64,000 nucleotides of DNA from Vibrio coralliilyticus ATCC BAA-450 (GTDB taxonomy: Bacteria; Pseudomonadota; Gammaproteobacteria; Enterobacterales; Vibrionaceae): contig NZ_ACZN01000013.1 in the NCBI RefSeq assembly GCF_000176135.1, forward strand, positions 388,133 through 452,132. Reading direction: 5' to 3'. A model generated the notes under the pieces. That model did not search any database and was not told the origin of the DNA. It saw only the letters and a program-made list of their open reading frames with translations. The position numbers were made by a program, and so were the translations under genes. This document shows positions 49,675 to 59,087 of this stretch, piece by piece (position 1 is the stretch's first letter; every line of letters begins with the position of its first letter).

Positions 49675-49875
49675 CTACACAGGTAACACCGTAATGGCCT
49701 GATTGATTTCCTTGAAGGTATTCATTTTCTTTTTATCTTTTATGTCCGGCATCAGGACTTTACCGTTATCAAATCTAAACTCACCAATTCCTGAAATGAC
49801 AAACTGTCCCTTGAATAACGTCTTAACAAAGCGTGCCACCTGACGTGGTCGATATTTCGTAAATTCGCGCAGCAT
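49675..49875 (-). CDS. ytfK: YtfK-like DUF1107 protein
   Basis: A 66-residue basic protein. The frame opens six codons earlier, but the ATG at 49875 has GAGG five bases upstream and gives MLREFTKYRPRQVARFVKTL. It aligns by eye over its whole length with E. coli YtfK ([20 protein letters not shown]), keeping the GxFxFDxGKxLxPxxKDK core. YtfK helps SpoT accumulate (p)ppGpp during phosphate and fatty-acid starvation in E. coli; whether this holds here is inference. It lies between msrA and ytfJ, as in E. coli. Confidence 0.85.
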   Translation of the reverse strand: MLREFTKYRPRQVARFVKTLFKGQFVISGIGEFRFDNGKVLMPDIKDKKKMNTFKEINQAITVLPV

Positions 49876-50084
49876 AACTACCTCAATATCCATTTGCGAT
49901 ATGAACCTTTCCTTGGTTCAGCCTCTCTTCCTGATAGGCTTACAATACATCATACACATTAATCCAAGACCAACAAGAAGCAAGATCACAAATAAACAAC
50001 AAATCATTAACACAATTGGTTTTCTTCAGCGACTGAGAATTTTTCGGTATATACTTTTTCCGCTTACTAAGAAGGAACAAAATA

Positions 50085-50636
50085 ATGAAAAACAAGACTC
50101 TAATAGCTTTGGCAGTAGCATGCTCTCCCATGTTTGCACTGGCGCATAACATCACTGTCGGCCAGGCAGTTCCGACCGTTGAAGTGGCCAGCTATGGTGA
50201 AATTATGGTCAAGGACAATGATACGACTTATCAACAATGGTCTTCTCAGGACATGTTAGGCAAGGTACGTGTGATCCAAGCCATCGCCGGACGCAGCAGT
50301 TCGAAAGAGCTGAATGCACCACTCATGTCAGCCATTACAGCGGCTAAATTCCCAGCGGAAAGCTACCAGACCACGTCCATCATTAACCAAGATGATGCTA
50401 TCTGGGGAACAGGCTCGTTTGTAAAATCCTCAGCAGAAGACAGCAAAAAAGAATTCCCATGGTCTTCAATGGTACTTGATGAAGAGGGTGTGGTTGCCGG
50501 TGCTTGGGAACTTCAGGAAGAATCGTCTGCTATCGTAGTGCAAGACAAGCAAGGTAACGTCCTGTTTGTTAAAGAAGGCGCACTAAATAGTGACGAAATT
50601 CAACAGGTTCTGACCCTGATTAAAGATAATATCTAA
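50085..50636 (+). CDS. ytfJ: YtfJ-family periplasmic protein
   Basis: A 183-residue exported protein of unknown function. The signal peptide (MKNKTLIALAVACSPMFALA, cut before HNITVGQ) precedes a thioredoxin-like fold (GKVRVIQAIAGRSSSKELNA, INQDDAIWGTGSFVKSS) that lacks the CxxC active site. It matches E. coli YtfJ along its whole length in memory-based comparison. AAGGA lies eight bases upstream. It is divergent from ytfK. Confidence 0.9.
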   Translation: MKNKTLIALAVACSPMFALAHNITVGQAVPTVEVASYGEIMVKDNDTTYQQWSSQDMLGKVRVIQAIAGRSSSKELNAPLMSAITAAKFPAESYQTTSIINQDDAIWGTGSFVKSSAEDSKKEFPWSSMVLDEEGVVAGAWELQEESSAIVVQDKQGNVLFVKEGALNSDEIQQVLTLIKDNI

Positions 50637-50662
50637 TCTCATTTGATCTTAGCGTTTCCCGA

Positions 50663-50692
50663 AGAGTTGTTATAACATAACAGCTCTTTTTT
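50663..50692 (+). terminator. Intrinsic terminator after ytfJ, overlapping a Zur-like palindrome
   Basis: AGAGTTGTTAT (50663-50673) pairs with ATAACAGCTCT (50677-50687) with one G-T wobble and an AAC loop, followed by a six-T run (50687-50692). It lies 27 bases after the ytfJ stop. The inner stem is also the palindrome described in the next entry. Confidence 0.85.
50668..50682. promoter_or_regulatory. Candidate Zur operator of the zinc-uptake operon
   Basis: TGTTATAACATAACA has TGTTAT and ATAACA half-sites three bases apart, matching the core of gammaproteobacterial Zur boxes (GTTATA..TATAAC type). It lies 29 bases upstream of the first gene of a Zrg-like operon, which is Zur-regulated in V. 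cholerae. It is completely contained in the ytfJ terminator stem. Confidence 0.65.
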
Positions 50693-50710
50693 CGTATTGA
50701 ATGAAACGCT

Positions 50711-51013
50711 GTGATTCCAACTCATCCTAATCTAACCAGACGCTCAGCCGCGCTTGCCTTGTGTGGCATTGTGCTGATGCTATGGATGGGTTTCGCCTAC
50801 ATCGACCACCAATACGATATCTCGTCTGCACATCACAGTGATCATCACTGCCAGCTATTCTCTTGCGCACAACACGGCATGAGCTATTTATCTCTGGCAC
50901 TCATCGATACCTCATTACCAGATGTATTCGTCGTGCGGGATGATTACCACTTCTACCAGCAGCCAGCCTTTGCCTATCAAGCACGATCTCCCCCGATGAG
51001 ATTGATCAGTTAA
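50711..51013 (+). CDS. Small membrane protein of the zinc-uptake operon (DUF2607-like)
   Basis: A 100-residue protein read from a GTG at 50711; a nearby ATG at 50701 is out of frame. It has one N-terminal helix (AALALCGIVLMLWMGFAYI) and a His/Cys-rich segment (HHSDHHCQLFSCAQHG, about residues 38-56) that could bind metal, then a Tyr-rich tail. I recognise it as similar to DUF2607 proteins found before zrgA in Vibrio. Its function is unknown; metal handling at the membrane is inferred from the His/Cys cluster and the operon. The start lacks a strong ribosome-binding site, so the true start is uncertain. Confidence 0.7.
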   Translation: MIPTHPNLTRRSAALALCGIVLMLWMGFAYIDHQYDISSAHHSDHHCQLFSCAQHGMSYLSLALIDTSLPDVFVVRDDYHFYQQPAFAYQARSPPMRLIS

Positions 51014-51084
51014 CCCAGATTTTTTACGTGCTGTTTCATATCAATAGCCATATATTTTATCAAAACACTTTATTAGGATTCACA

Positions 51085-51756
<672 letters not shown>

Positions 51757-51764
51757 GTCTAAAA

Positions 51765-51793
51765 AGACCTGATAGCTTGTGGCTATCAGGTCT
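51765..51793 (+). repeat. Intercistronic hairpin between zrgA and the ABC ATPase gene
   Basis: AGACCTGATAGC (51765-51776) pairs perfectly with GCTATCAGGTCT (51782-51793) around TTGTG. It begins nine bases after the zrgA stop. On the plus strand no T-run follows, so it may act as a stability or processing element; on the minus strand it is followed by TTTTT. Confidence 0.7.
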
Positions 51794-51812
51794 ATTCGTT
51801 CAGGTTGATCCG

Positions 51813-52520
51813 ATGGTAGAAAACAGAAGTAACAGCGTTGTTGAGCTGGAGCAGGTAACCTTTACTTGGCCCGGGAATCAAACTCCGACACTCGATATCA
51901 AACAACTGCATATCACTAAAGGCGAGCACCTCTTTATTAAAGGCCCCAGTGGCTGTGGCAAATCCACCTTACTCGGACTGCTTACTGGTATTAACACCAC
52001 CAGCAGCGGTCAGTTACGTGTTTTAGGTCAAGATCTCAATCAAATGAAAGGTAGCCAGCGCGACAAGTTCCGTGCCGATCATATTGGCTATATATTTCAG
52101 CAATTTAATTTATTGCCCTATCTCAACGTGATTGAAAATGTCATCCTGCCCTGCCAGTTTTCCGCACAGCGCAAATCACAGGTCGATACATCGCTGGTTG
52201 AAGACGCCACTCAACTTCTGGAAAAACTTCATCTGCCTGCACATCTGATGGATAAACCTGTCGTAGAACTGAGTATTGGTCAGCAACAGCGTGTCGCAGC
52301 CGCTCGTGCTCTGATTGGCAAACCGGCTCTGATCATTGCCGATGAACCCACATCTTCGCTCGACTACGACAACCGCACCGCATTTATCGAGTTGCTCCTT
52401 GAGCAGGTCAATCAGGCTCAATCAACCCTGTTGTTTGTCAGCCATGATCCGACACTGGAAAGCCTGTTCGACCGTACCTTAAACCTTAATCAAATCAATC
52501 AGGCAGGAGCTCAACAATGA
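51813..52520 (+). CDS. ABC transporter ATP-binding protein of the zinc-uptake operon
   Basis: A 235-residue MacB/LolD-type ATPase. The ATG at 51813 is preferred to the frame start 12 codons upstream, which falls inside the hairpin. Walker A is GPSGCGKST, the Q-loop segment is YIFQQFNLLPYLNVIENV, the signature is LSIGQQQRVAAARAL (Ile for the first Gly of LSGGQ), and Walker B is ALIIADEPTSSLDYDN. It overlaps the permease gene by four bases. Together they form a mechanotransmission-type transporter thought to work with ZrgA; which zrg letter it carries is not certain to me. Confidence 0.88.
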   Translation: MVENRSNSVVELEQVTFTWPGNQTPTLDIKQLHITKGEHLFIKGPSGCGKSTLLGLLTGINTTSSGQLRVLGQDLNQMKGSQRDKFRADHIGYIFQQFNLLPYLNVIENVILPCQFSAQRKSQVDTSLVEDATQLLEKLHLPAHLMDKPVVELSIGQQQRVAAARALIGKPALIIADEPTSSLDYDNRTAFIELLLEQVNQAQSTLLFVSHDPTLESLFDRTLNLNQINQAGAQQ

Positions 52521-53776
52521 CCCCAACATTTATGCTTGCCTGGAAGAGTGTCCGTAACCGCCGTGTCACTGCCATTCTGACCATATTAACCGTCGCTATT
52601 TCGGTCATCTTACTGCTGGGGGTAGAAAGAATCCGTACCCAATCCAAAAGCAGCTTTGCCAATACTATCTCAGGGACTGACCTGATCGTCGGTGGACGCT
52701 CTGGTCAAGTAAACTTGCTGCTCTACTCAGTGTTTCGCATCGGCAACGCCACCAATAACATTGACTGGAAGAGTTATCAGGAATTCAGCCATCATCGTTC
52801 TGTGAAGTGGGCGATCCCTATTTCACTCGGAGACTCACACAAAGGTTTCCGCGTGATGGGCACCAACCACAGCTATTTTGAGCACTATCGATATGGCAAA
52901 AAACAAAACATTGCCATCGCTGAGGGACGCGAATTTGAAGGTTTATTTGAGACCGTCATTGGCTCTGATGTCGCCCGCTCTCTGGGGTACAAGATAGGCA
53001 CAGAAATCATTATTGCCCACGGCATCAGTGACGTTGGATTCAGTCGCCATGACAACCTGCCATTTAAAGTTGTTGGTATCCTAGCCCCGACAGGCACCCC
53101 GGTAGATAAAACCGTACATGTATCACTCGAGGCGATTGAGGCGATTCACGTTGGCTGGGAGTCTGGCGCCCACTTAGGTAATACACCAAGTGCTGAGCAT
53201 CTTGAAAAACAGAACTTCCAGCCAAAACAAATCACTGCCATGCTTCTTGGCCTGAATTCTAAAATTCAGACTTTTGCTCTACAGCGCCAGATCAACACCT
53301 ACCCTAAAGAGCCACTGAGTGCCATTATGCCGGGTGTTGCGCTGCACGAATTGTGGGGCATGATGTCAGTAGCAGAACAAGCCCTGATGGCGGTTTCAGT
53401 ATTCGTCGTTATCGCCGGACTTCTGGGAATGTTGTCGAGTTTGCTGACTAGTTTGCAGGAACGACGTCGAGAGATGGCTATTCTAAGGGCGATGGGAGCG
53501 AGGCCACGGCATGTATTGTCGCTGTTAATTCTCGAAGCCAGTGCCTTAACCTTAGTTGGCTTAGCTGTGGGTGTAGTAGGTTTATATGCGCTATTGGCCA
53601 CCGTTGCACCAGTAATTCAACAACAGTATGGAATTAATATTGAGATGGTAGCCATATCCCATTATGAGTGGATATTGCTTGCAGCTGTGCAGTTAGCAGG
53701 TACTGTAATCGGCTTTATTCCAGCGTTCCGTGCATACAGACAATCCCTTAGTGATGGGATGACAATTCGGGTTTAA
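52517..53776 (+). CDS. FtsX/MacB-type ABC permease of the zinc-uptake operon
   Basis: A 419-residue inner-membrane protein. One N-terminal helix (VTAILTILTVAISVILLLGV, about 16-35) is followed by a large periplasmic domain (about 40-280) and three C-terminal helices (about 293-315, 340-362 and 377-400). Between the last ones lies the coupling segment ERRREMAILRAMGARPRHVL. This is the MacB/LolC four-helix layout, not the usual channel permease of ZnuB. That fold normally moves periplasmic substrates by mechanical work, so its role in zinc uptake is unusual. Confidence 0.9.
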   Translation: MTPTFMLAWKSVRNRRVTAILTILTVAISVILLLGVERIRTQSKSSFANTISGTDLIVGGRSGQVNLLLYSVFRIGNATNNIDWKSYQEFSHHRSVKWAIPISLGDSHKGFRVMGTNHSYFEHYRYGKKQNIAIAEGREFEGLFETVIGSDVARSLGYKIGTEIIIAHGISDVGFSRHDNLPFKVVGILAPTGTPVDKTVHVSLEAIEAIHVGWESGAHLGNTPSAEHLEKQNFQPKQITAMLLGLNSKIQTFALQRQINTYPKEPLSAIMPGVALHELWGMMSVAEQALMAVSVFVVIAGLLGMLSSLLTSLQERRREMAILRAMGARPRHVLSLLILEASALTLVGLAVGVVGLYALLATVAPVIQQQYGINIEMVAISHYEWILLAAVQLAGTVIGFIPAFRAYRQSLSDGMTIRV

Positions 53777-53778
53777 AC

Positions 53779-54276
53779 ATGAAAAAGATAATCTTAGTCG
53801 TCATGCTAGCCATGAGCTTCATGACGCCCTCTCTGGTTAGTGCTAAAGAAGATATTCTCAAACTGGACTGGATCGATCTGATCCCGGAGAGTGAACGAAA
53901 ACAGTTCGATTCGTACGGTATGCCAGTGACTGATCACTCTGGTCAGGCAGCCAAGCAATCCTTGGTGGGTAAGGTTCGCCAGGAACTCAACGGCAGTAAG
54001 GTTAAAATACCTGGCTTTGTCATTCCGTTAGAAGGGGATGAGGACAAAGTCACCGAATTCTTATTGGTGCCATACTTTGGTGCATGTATTCACGTGCCAC
54101 CACCACCGCCGAACCAGATCATCTACGTGAAGTTCCCTAAAGGGGCGCCAGTGCAAGAGCTGTGGGATGTTATTTACGTGGTCGGTACGCTGAAAACGGA
54201 AACCATCAACCATGATCTGGCTGAAACAGGTTACGTTTTAGAAGGCACCGCTATCGAAGAGTACGATGACTACTAA
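53779..54276 (+). CDS. Exported DUF3299-like protein of the zinc-uptake operon
   Basis: A 165-residue protein with a signal peptide (MKKIILVVMLAMSFMTPSLVSA) and a domain I recognise as DUF3299. It contains VKIPGFVIPLEGDEDKVTEF, LLVPYFGACIHVPPPPPNQI with a conserved Cys, His and poly-Pro run, and a C-terminus GTAIEEYDDY. The Cys-x-His pair could bind metal. It begins two bases after the permease stop and ends the operon. The function is unknown; being fifth in a Zur-type operon suggests zinc handling in the periplasm. Confidence 0.85.
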   Translation: MKKIILVVMLAMSFMTPSLVSAKEDILKLDWIDLIPESERKQFDSYGMPVTDHSGQAAKQSLVGKVRQELNGSKVKIPGFVIPLEGDEDKVTEFLLVPYFGACIHVPPPPPNQIIYVKFPKGAPVQELWDVIYVVGTLKTETINHDLAETGYVLEGTAIEEYDDY

Positions 54277-54319
54277 TATTGATTAACATAAAAGCAACCT
54301 GTTAATTATCCGCTTTTCT

Positions 54320-54421
54320 TTATATGTATCTAGAGAGATATACCAAGACGGCTAGATAAACCAGAAATAGTAGGGCAATTGACAGGTGCTTTTTCAGTTT
54401 ATTCTCATTTAAAAACTTCAT
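54320..54421 (-). CDS. Candidate 33-residue membrane peptide gene
   Basis: The ATG at 54421 is preceded by GAGGGG three bases upstream and encodes 33 residues: a basic, amphipathic start (MKFLNENKLKKHLS) and one helix (IALLFLVYLAVLVYL) ending SRYI. A good promoter lies at the right distance upstream. It is on the strand opposite to both neighbours, in the 303-base gap between the zinc operon and the next gene. I do not recognise the family. Candidate roles, such as a small membrane regulator or a toxin-like peptide, are inference. Confidence 0.55.
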   Translation of the reverse strand: MKFLNENKLKKHLSIALLFLVYLAVLVYLSRYI

Positions 54422-54459
54422 AAGCCCCTCAAAAACATCGATAACAATTTTAACAACTT

Positions 54460-54489
54460 ATTATCATTTGGCATAGCGCCAATTTTCAA
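54460..54489 (-). promoter_or_regulatory. Candidate promoter of the 33-residue ORF
   Basis: On the minus strand, TTGAAA (54489-54484) and GATAAT (54465-54460) are 18 bases apart and match the sigma-70 consensus at four and five of six positions. They lie about 39 bases upstream of the ORF start codon. Confidence 0.55.
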
Positions 54490-54579
54490 AGCTTGCTCAC
54501 ATAGTTCCTCTGGCAGCCAATCAGGTTAAGAGGTAAATTTAATAAATACGTTTAACACTTTGATGGGCAAGGAATTCAC

Positions 54580-55476
54580 ATGTCGGAAAAGCAAAAGCCA
54601 GTGGTTATAGAGCACGAGTCCAGCGCTGAATCACGGCATGAGAAAAAGCAAACCTATATCAAAGATAGTGCCAGCCGGGTGATGAACATTGCGCAAACCC
54701 ATGGTTTGGATGCCTTATTACAAAAAGACTCACCAGAAAAAACCGCATTAGAACGCGCTCTCATTCGCGAGCGCCGTTACAAAGAGCAGAAACAGAAAAA
54801 CCTCGAACAAATCCTTAAGCTCGCTCATCTGTCCTGTAAAGATGAAACCGCGGGCGACCCCGATCAGGATTGGCTACACCGCTTCTTCAATATGGCTCAG
54901 GAAGTACACAACTCCTCAATGCAGCGACTATGGGCACAAGTGTTAAAGCGCGAAGTCACTAACCCAGGCTCAACCTCAATGAAAGCGTTAAAGGTGCTAC
55001 AGGATATGTCTCCAAAAGAAGCGCAGACGTTGCAGCGTGCCGCCTCTTTAGCGTGCAGTTTTGGTGGCGATACCAGTCGTAAGCTGTTGATTGGTTATCG
55101 GGCACAAGGAGGGATTTTCAGCTTCGGTAAGCGTAATATTACTGGCAATATCAACGTTGGTAATTTTCAGCTTCCCTACTCCAGCCTGTTGGTCTTATTT
55201 GAACTTGGCCTGATGCATGGTACTGAGTTGGAGTCAGGTGAAATTGAGCTCGATTCCCCTTTACCGCTTAACTATCAGGGCAAGCAGTTGTCACTTCAAG
55301 CGCACAGCAAAGGGGTTCGACTTCTCTACTACCGCTTTAGCCCAACTGGCAATGAATTGTGTAAGCTACTTGGAAACAAGCCAAACATGCAGTATTACGA
55401 TCAGATGGTCGCTTTGCTCAGCCAGAAATTCACCGCGAGTACGGATACTAAATCTAGTATCGATACCACAGTATAA
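54580..55476 (+). CDS. TIGR03899/DUF2806-like protein
   Basis: A 298-residue cytoplasmic protein without signal or membrane helices. The N-terminal third is very charged and helical (ALERALIRERRYKEQKQKNL). The middle part (DWLHRFFNMAQEVHNSSMQRLWAQVLKREV) is a motif I associate with TIGR03899/DUF2806 proteins, and a C-terminal domain contains YYRFSPTGNELCKLL. Function is unknown. The motif NMAQ...MQRLWAQVL also occurs in Abi-like or phage-response proteins described as DUF2806, but that link is weak. CAAGGAATTC precedes the ATG. It is a single gene with its own terminator. Confidence 0.75.
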   Translation: MSEKQKPVVIEHESSAESRHEKKQTYIKDSASRVMNIAQTHGLDALLQKDSPEKTALERALIRERRYKEQKQKNLEQILKLAHLSCKDETAGDPDQDWLHRFFNMAQEVHNSSMQRLWAQVLKREVTNPGSTSMKALKVLQDMSPKEAQTLQRAASLACSFGGDTSRKLLIGYRAQGGIFSFGKRNITGNINVGNFQLPYSSLLVLFELGLMHGTELESGEIELDSPLPLNYQGKQLSLQAHSKGVRLLYYRFSPTGNELCKLLGNKPNMQYYDQMVALLSQKFTASTDTKSSIDTTV

Positions 55477-55531
55477 GAATTCAGATTAGTAGACCAATAA
55501 GATCGAATGTGATCTGACATCCCTCCAAAAC

Positions 55532-55562
55532 AAAAACGCCAACCCGACAGGTTGGCGTTTTT
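55532..55562. terminator. Bidirectional terminator between the TIGR03899-like gene and pgi
   Basis: AAAAACGCCAACC (55532-55544), loop CGACA, GGTTGGCGTTTTT (55550-55562). The two genes converge on it. Confidence 0.92.
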
Positions 55563-55579
55563 ACTTAGTTCGGATCAGC

Positions 55580-57265
<1,686 letters not shown>

Positions 57266-57344
57266 CTACATTGGTTGGCTGGATAATAAGATAAACGACA
57301 GCCAGTAGAATCCCCGATTAAGCAAAAATAGTTCGGTTCTCGCA

Positions 57345-57372
57345 TTGCAACAAGCAGCCAGAACTTTGTAAT
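57345..57372 (+). promoter_or_regulatory. Candidate promoter for yjbQ
   Basis: TTGCAA (57345-57350) and TGTAAT (57367-57372) are 16 bases apart. They lie in the 296-base pgi-yjbQ spacer, which otherwise shows only a possible 15-codon ORF (57392-57439). Confidence 0.35.
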
Positions 57373-57528
57373 AAATTTTCAAGGTGCAATTATGAACCAG
57401 TGTGGCTGCACCATCATTGAGTTAAGTCACGTTAAGTGATTTAGTTACACTCAAACCCATGACTAGCTATTGGCACTCACCTTACCGCCTTAGGTTGAAT
57501 TTGCCAAATAGATTATAGAGGATGCCAT

Positions 57529-57948
57529 ATGTGGGCTCAGAAGAGTATTCAATTGAGCGCGAGAAAACGCGGATTTCATCTCATCACCGATGAAATAGAA
57601 CAACAAATTCCAGAAATAGCGGATTTTCCTGTCGGAATATTACAGTTATTTATCCAACATACTTCTGCAAGCCTGACCATTAACGAAAACGCCGACCCAA
57701 CGGTGCGTCATGATATGGAAAAGCACTTTAACCAATTTGTACCGGAGCGTGCCCCTTACTACAAGCATACCTATGAAGGTGATGATGACATGCCCGCCCA
57801 CATAAAAGCGTCGACCTTAGGGTGCAGCGTGATGATACCCATTAGCAACGGACGATTAGCTTTAGGGACATGGCAAGGAATATACCTTGGAGAGCATCGT
57901 GATTATGGCGGAAGCCGCACCCTAGTTGCGACGATTCAGGGCGAATAA
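57529..57948 (+). CDS. yjbQ: YjbQ-family protein (UPF0047)
   Basis: A 139-residue cytoplasmic protein of the UPF0047/YjbQ family. Conserved segments are LQLFIQHTSASLTINENADP, VRHDMEKHFNQFVPE and GTWQGIYLGEHRDYGGSR, with His residues that bind zinc or substrate in known structures. Some members show weak thiamine-phosphate synthase activity, and the physiological role is not settled. The ATG at 57529 has GAGG some eight bases upstream; ATGCCATATG nearby contains an out-of-frame ATG. Confidence 0.93.
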   Translation: MWAQKSIQLSARKRGFHLITDEIEQQIPEIADFPVGILQLFIQHTSASLTINENADPTVRHDMEKHFNQFVPERAPYYKHTYEGDDDMPAHIKASTLGCSVMIPISNGRLALGTWQGIYLGEHRDYGGSRTLVATIQGE

Positions 57949-57953
57949 TAAAA

Positions 57954-57976
57954 AGGCTGGCTTAATAAGCCAGCCT
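57954..57976 (-). terminator. Terminator after alr
   Basis: AGGCTGGCTT (57954-57963), loop AAT, AAGCCAGCCT (57967-57976). On the minus strand the stem is followed by TTTTTATT, so it mainly ends alr transcription; on the plus strand it is followed by AAAA and would be weak for yjbQ. Confidence 0.85.
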
Positions 57977-57998
57977 AAAACGAAAGGTTCGATGTGAG

Positions 57999-59084
57999 CT
58001 ATTTGGAATATTCCATTTCAACTCGCGATGTCAGTTTAGTCACCAATTCGTAAGCAATGGTGCCAATATGGCAGGCCACCTCTTCAGCAGGAAGACTTTG
58101 TCCCCAAAGGATTGCCTCATCCCCTACCTTATCATTGGCATCTGGACCGAGATCAACCGTCAACATGTCCATCGACACTCTTCCCGCAATCGGTACTTTG
58201 CGACCATTGACTAACACTGGGGTGCCATTAGGCGCGGTTCTCGGGTAACCATCACCGTAGCCAATAGCAATAACACCGACTTTGGTGTCACGCTGGCTGG
58301 TCCACATCCCGCCATAGCCGACGCTCTCACCAGCTTTTACGTCACGCACCGCAATGAGATGCGACTTTAGCGTCATGACTGGTTGATAGCCCATCTGCTG
58401 TGCCGTTTTATCGTTAAAAGGCGACACACCATACATGATAATTCCAGGCCTAACCCAATCGAGTTGACTGTTCTGCCAAGCCAGCAAGCCCGCAGAAGCC
58501 GCCAGTGAACGCTCTCCTTCACAACCATCGGTAAGGGCCAAGAACAATTCAGTTTGTTCTGTCGTAGTGGACTTATCCAACTCATCAGCACAACCAAAAT
58601 GACTCATATAACGCAGTGGCTTAGCGACATTACGACACGCCTTGAGGCGAGAGACAAAGTCCGTGTATTGCTCCGGTCTGACCCCGAGACGGTGCATGCC
58701 ACTATCGATTTTAAGCCAGACCACAACAGGGGTATCCAGCTCGGCTTGCTCAAGAGCTTCAAGCTGCTCTTCACAATGCACAACGGTTTGAATGTTGTTG
58801 GTCACTAAGACAGGTAAATCGCCCGGAGAATAAAAACCTTCGAGCAATAAAATCGGAGTCACCACGCCACAAGCACGAAGTTGCAACGCCTCTTCAATCC
58901 GCGCAACGCCAAACGCATCCGCATCCGTAGCATGCTTAGCAACATGTCTCAAACCATGACCATAACTGTTGGCTTTCACCACCGCCATGATTTTGCTGTT
59001 TGGTGCCTGAGATTTAATCTGTTTCAGGTTGTGTTGCAACGCATCTAAATCGATAAAGGCGGTTGCCGCTTTCATATAACTCAT
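57999..59084 (-). CDS. alr: Alanine racemase
   Basis: A 361-residue PLP enzyme that makes D-alanine for peptidoglycan. The PLP lysine lies in [15 protein letters not shown], the dimer segment is [15 protein letters not shown], and the catalytic Tyr is in [14 protein letters not shown]. The ATG at 59084 has GAAGAG about six bases upstream; an ATG three codons later (59075) is also possible. Only three bases separate it from dnaB, so both are on one transcript, as in E. coli. Confidence 0.97.
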   Translation of the reverse strand: MSYMKAATAFIDLDALQHNLKQIKSQAPNSKIMAVVKANSYGHGLRHVAKHATDADAFGVARIEEALQLRACGVVTPILLLEGFYSPGDLPVLVTNNIQTVVHCEEQLEALEQAELDTPVVVWLKIDSGMHRLGVRPEQYTDFVSRLKACRNVAKPLRYMSHFGCADELDKSTTTEQTELFLALTDGCEGERSLAASAGLLAWQNSQLDWVRPGIIMYGVSPFNDKTAQQMGYQPVMTLKSHLIAVRDVKAGESVGYGGMWTSQRDTKVGVIAIGYGDGYPRTAPNGTPVLVNGRKVPIAGRVSMDMLTVDLGPDANDKVGDEAILWGQSLPAEEVACHIGTIAYELVTKLTSRVEMEYSK

Positions 59085-59087
59085 GCG

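Noticed and set aside
50701..50730. Nine-codon ORF starting with ATG at 50701
   Set aside because: No ribosome-binding site was seen and it is out of frame with the following GTG-initiated gene; too short to support as a leader peptide.
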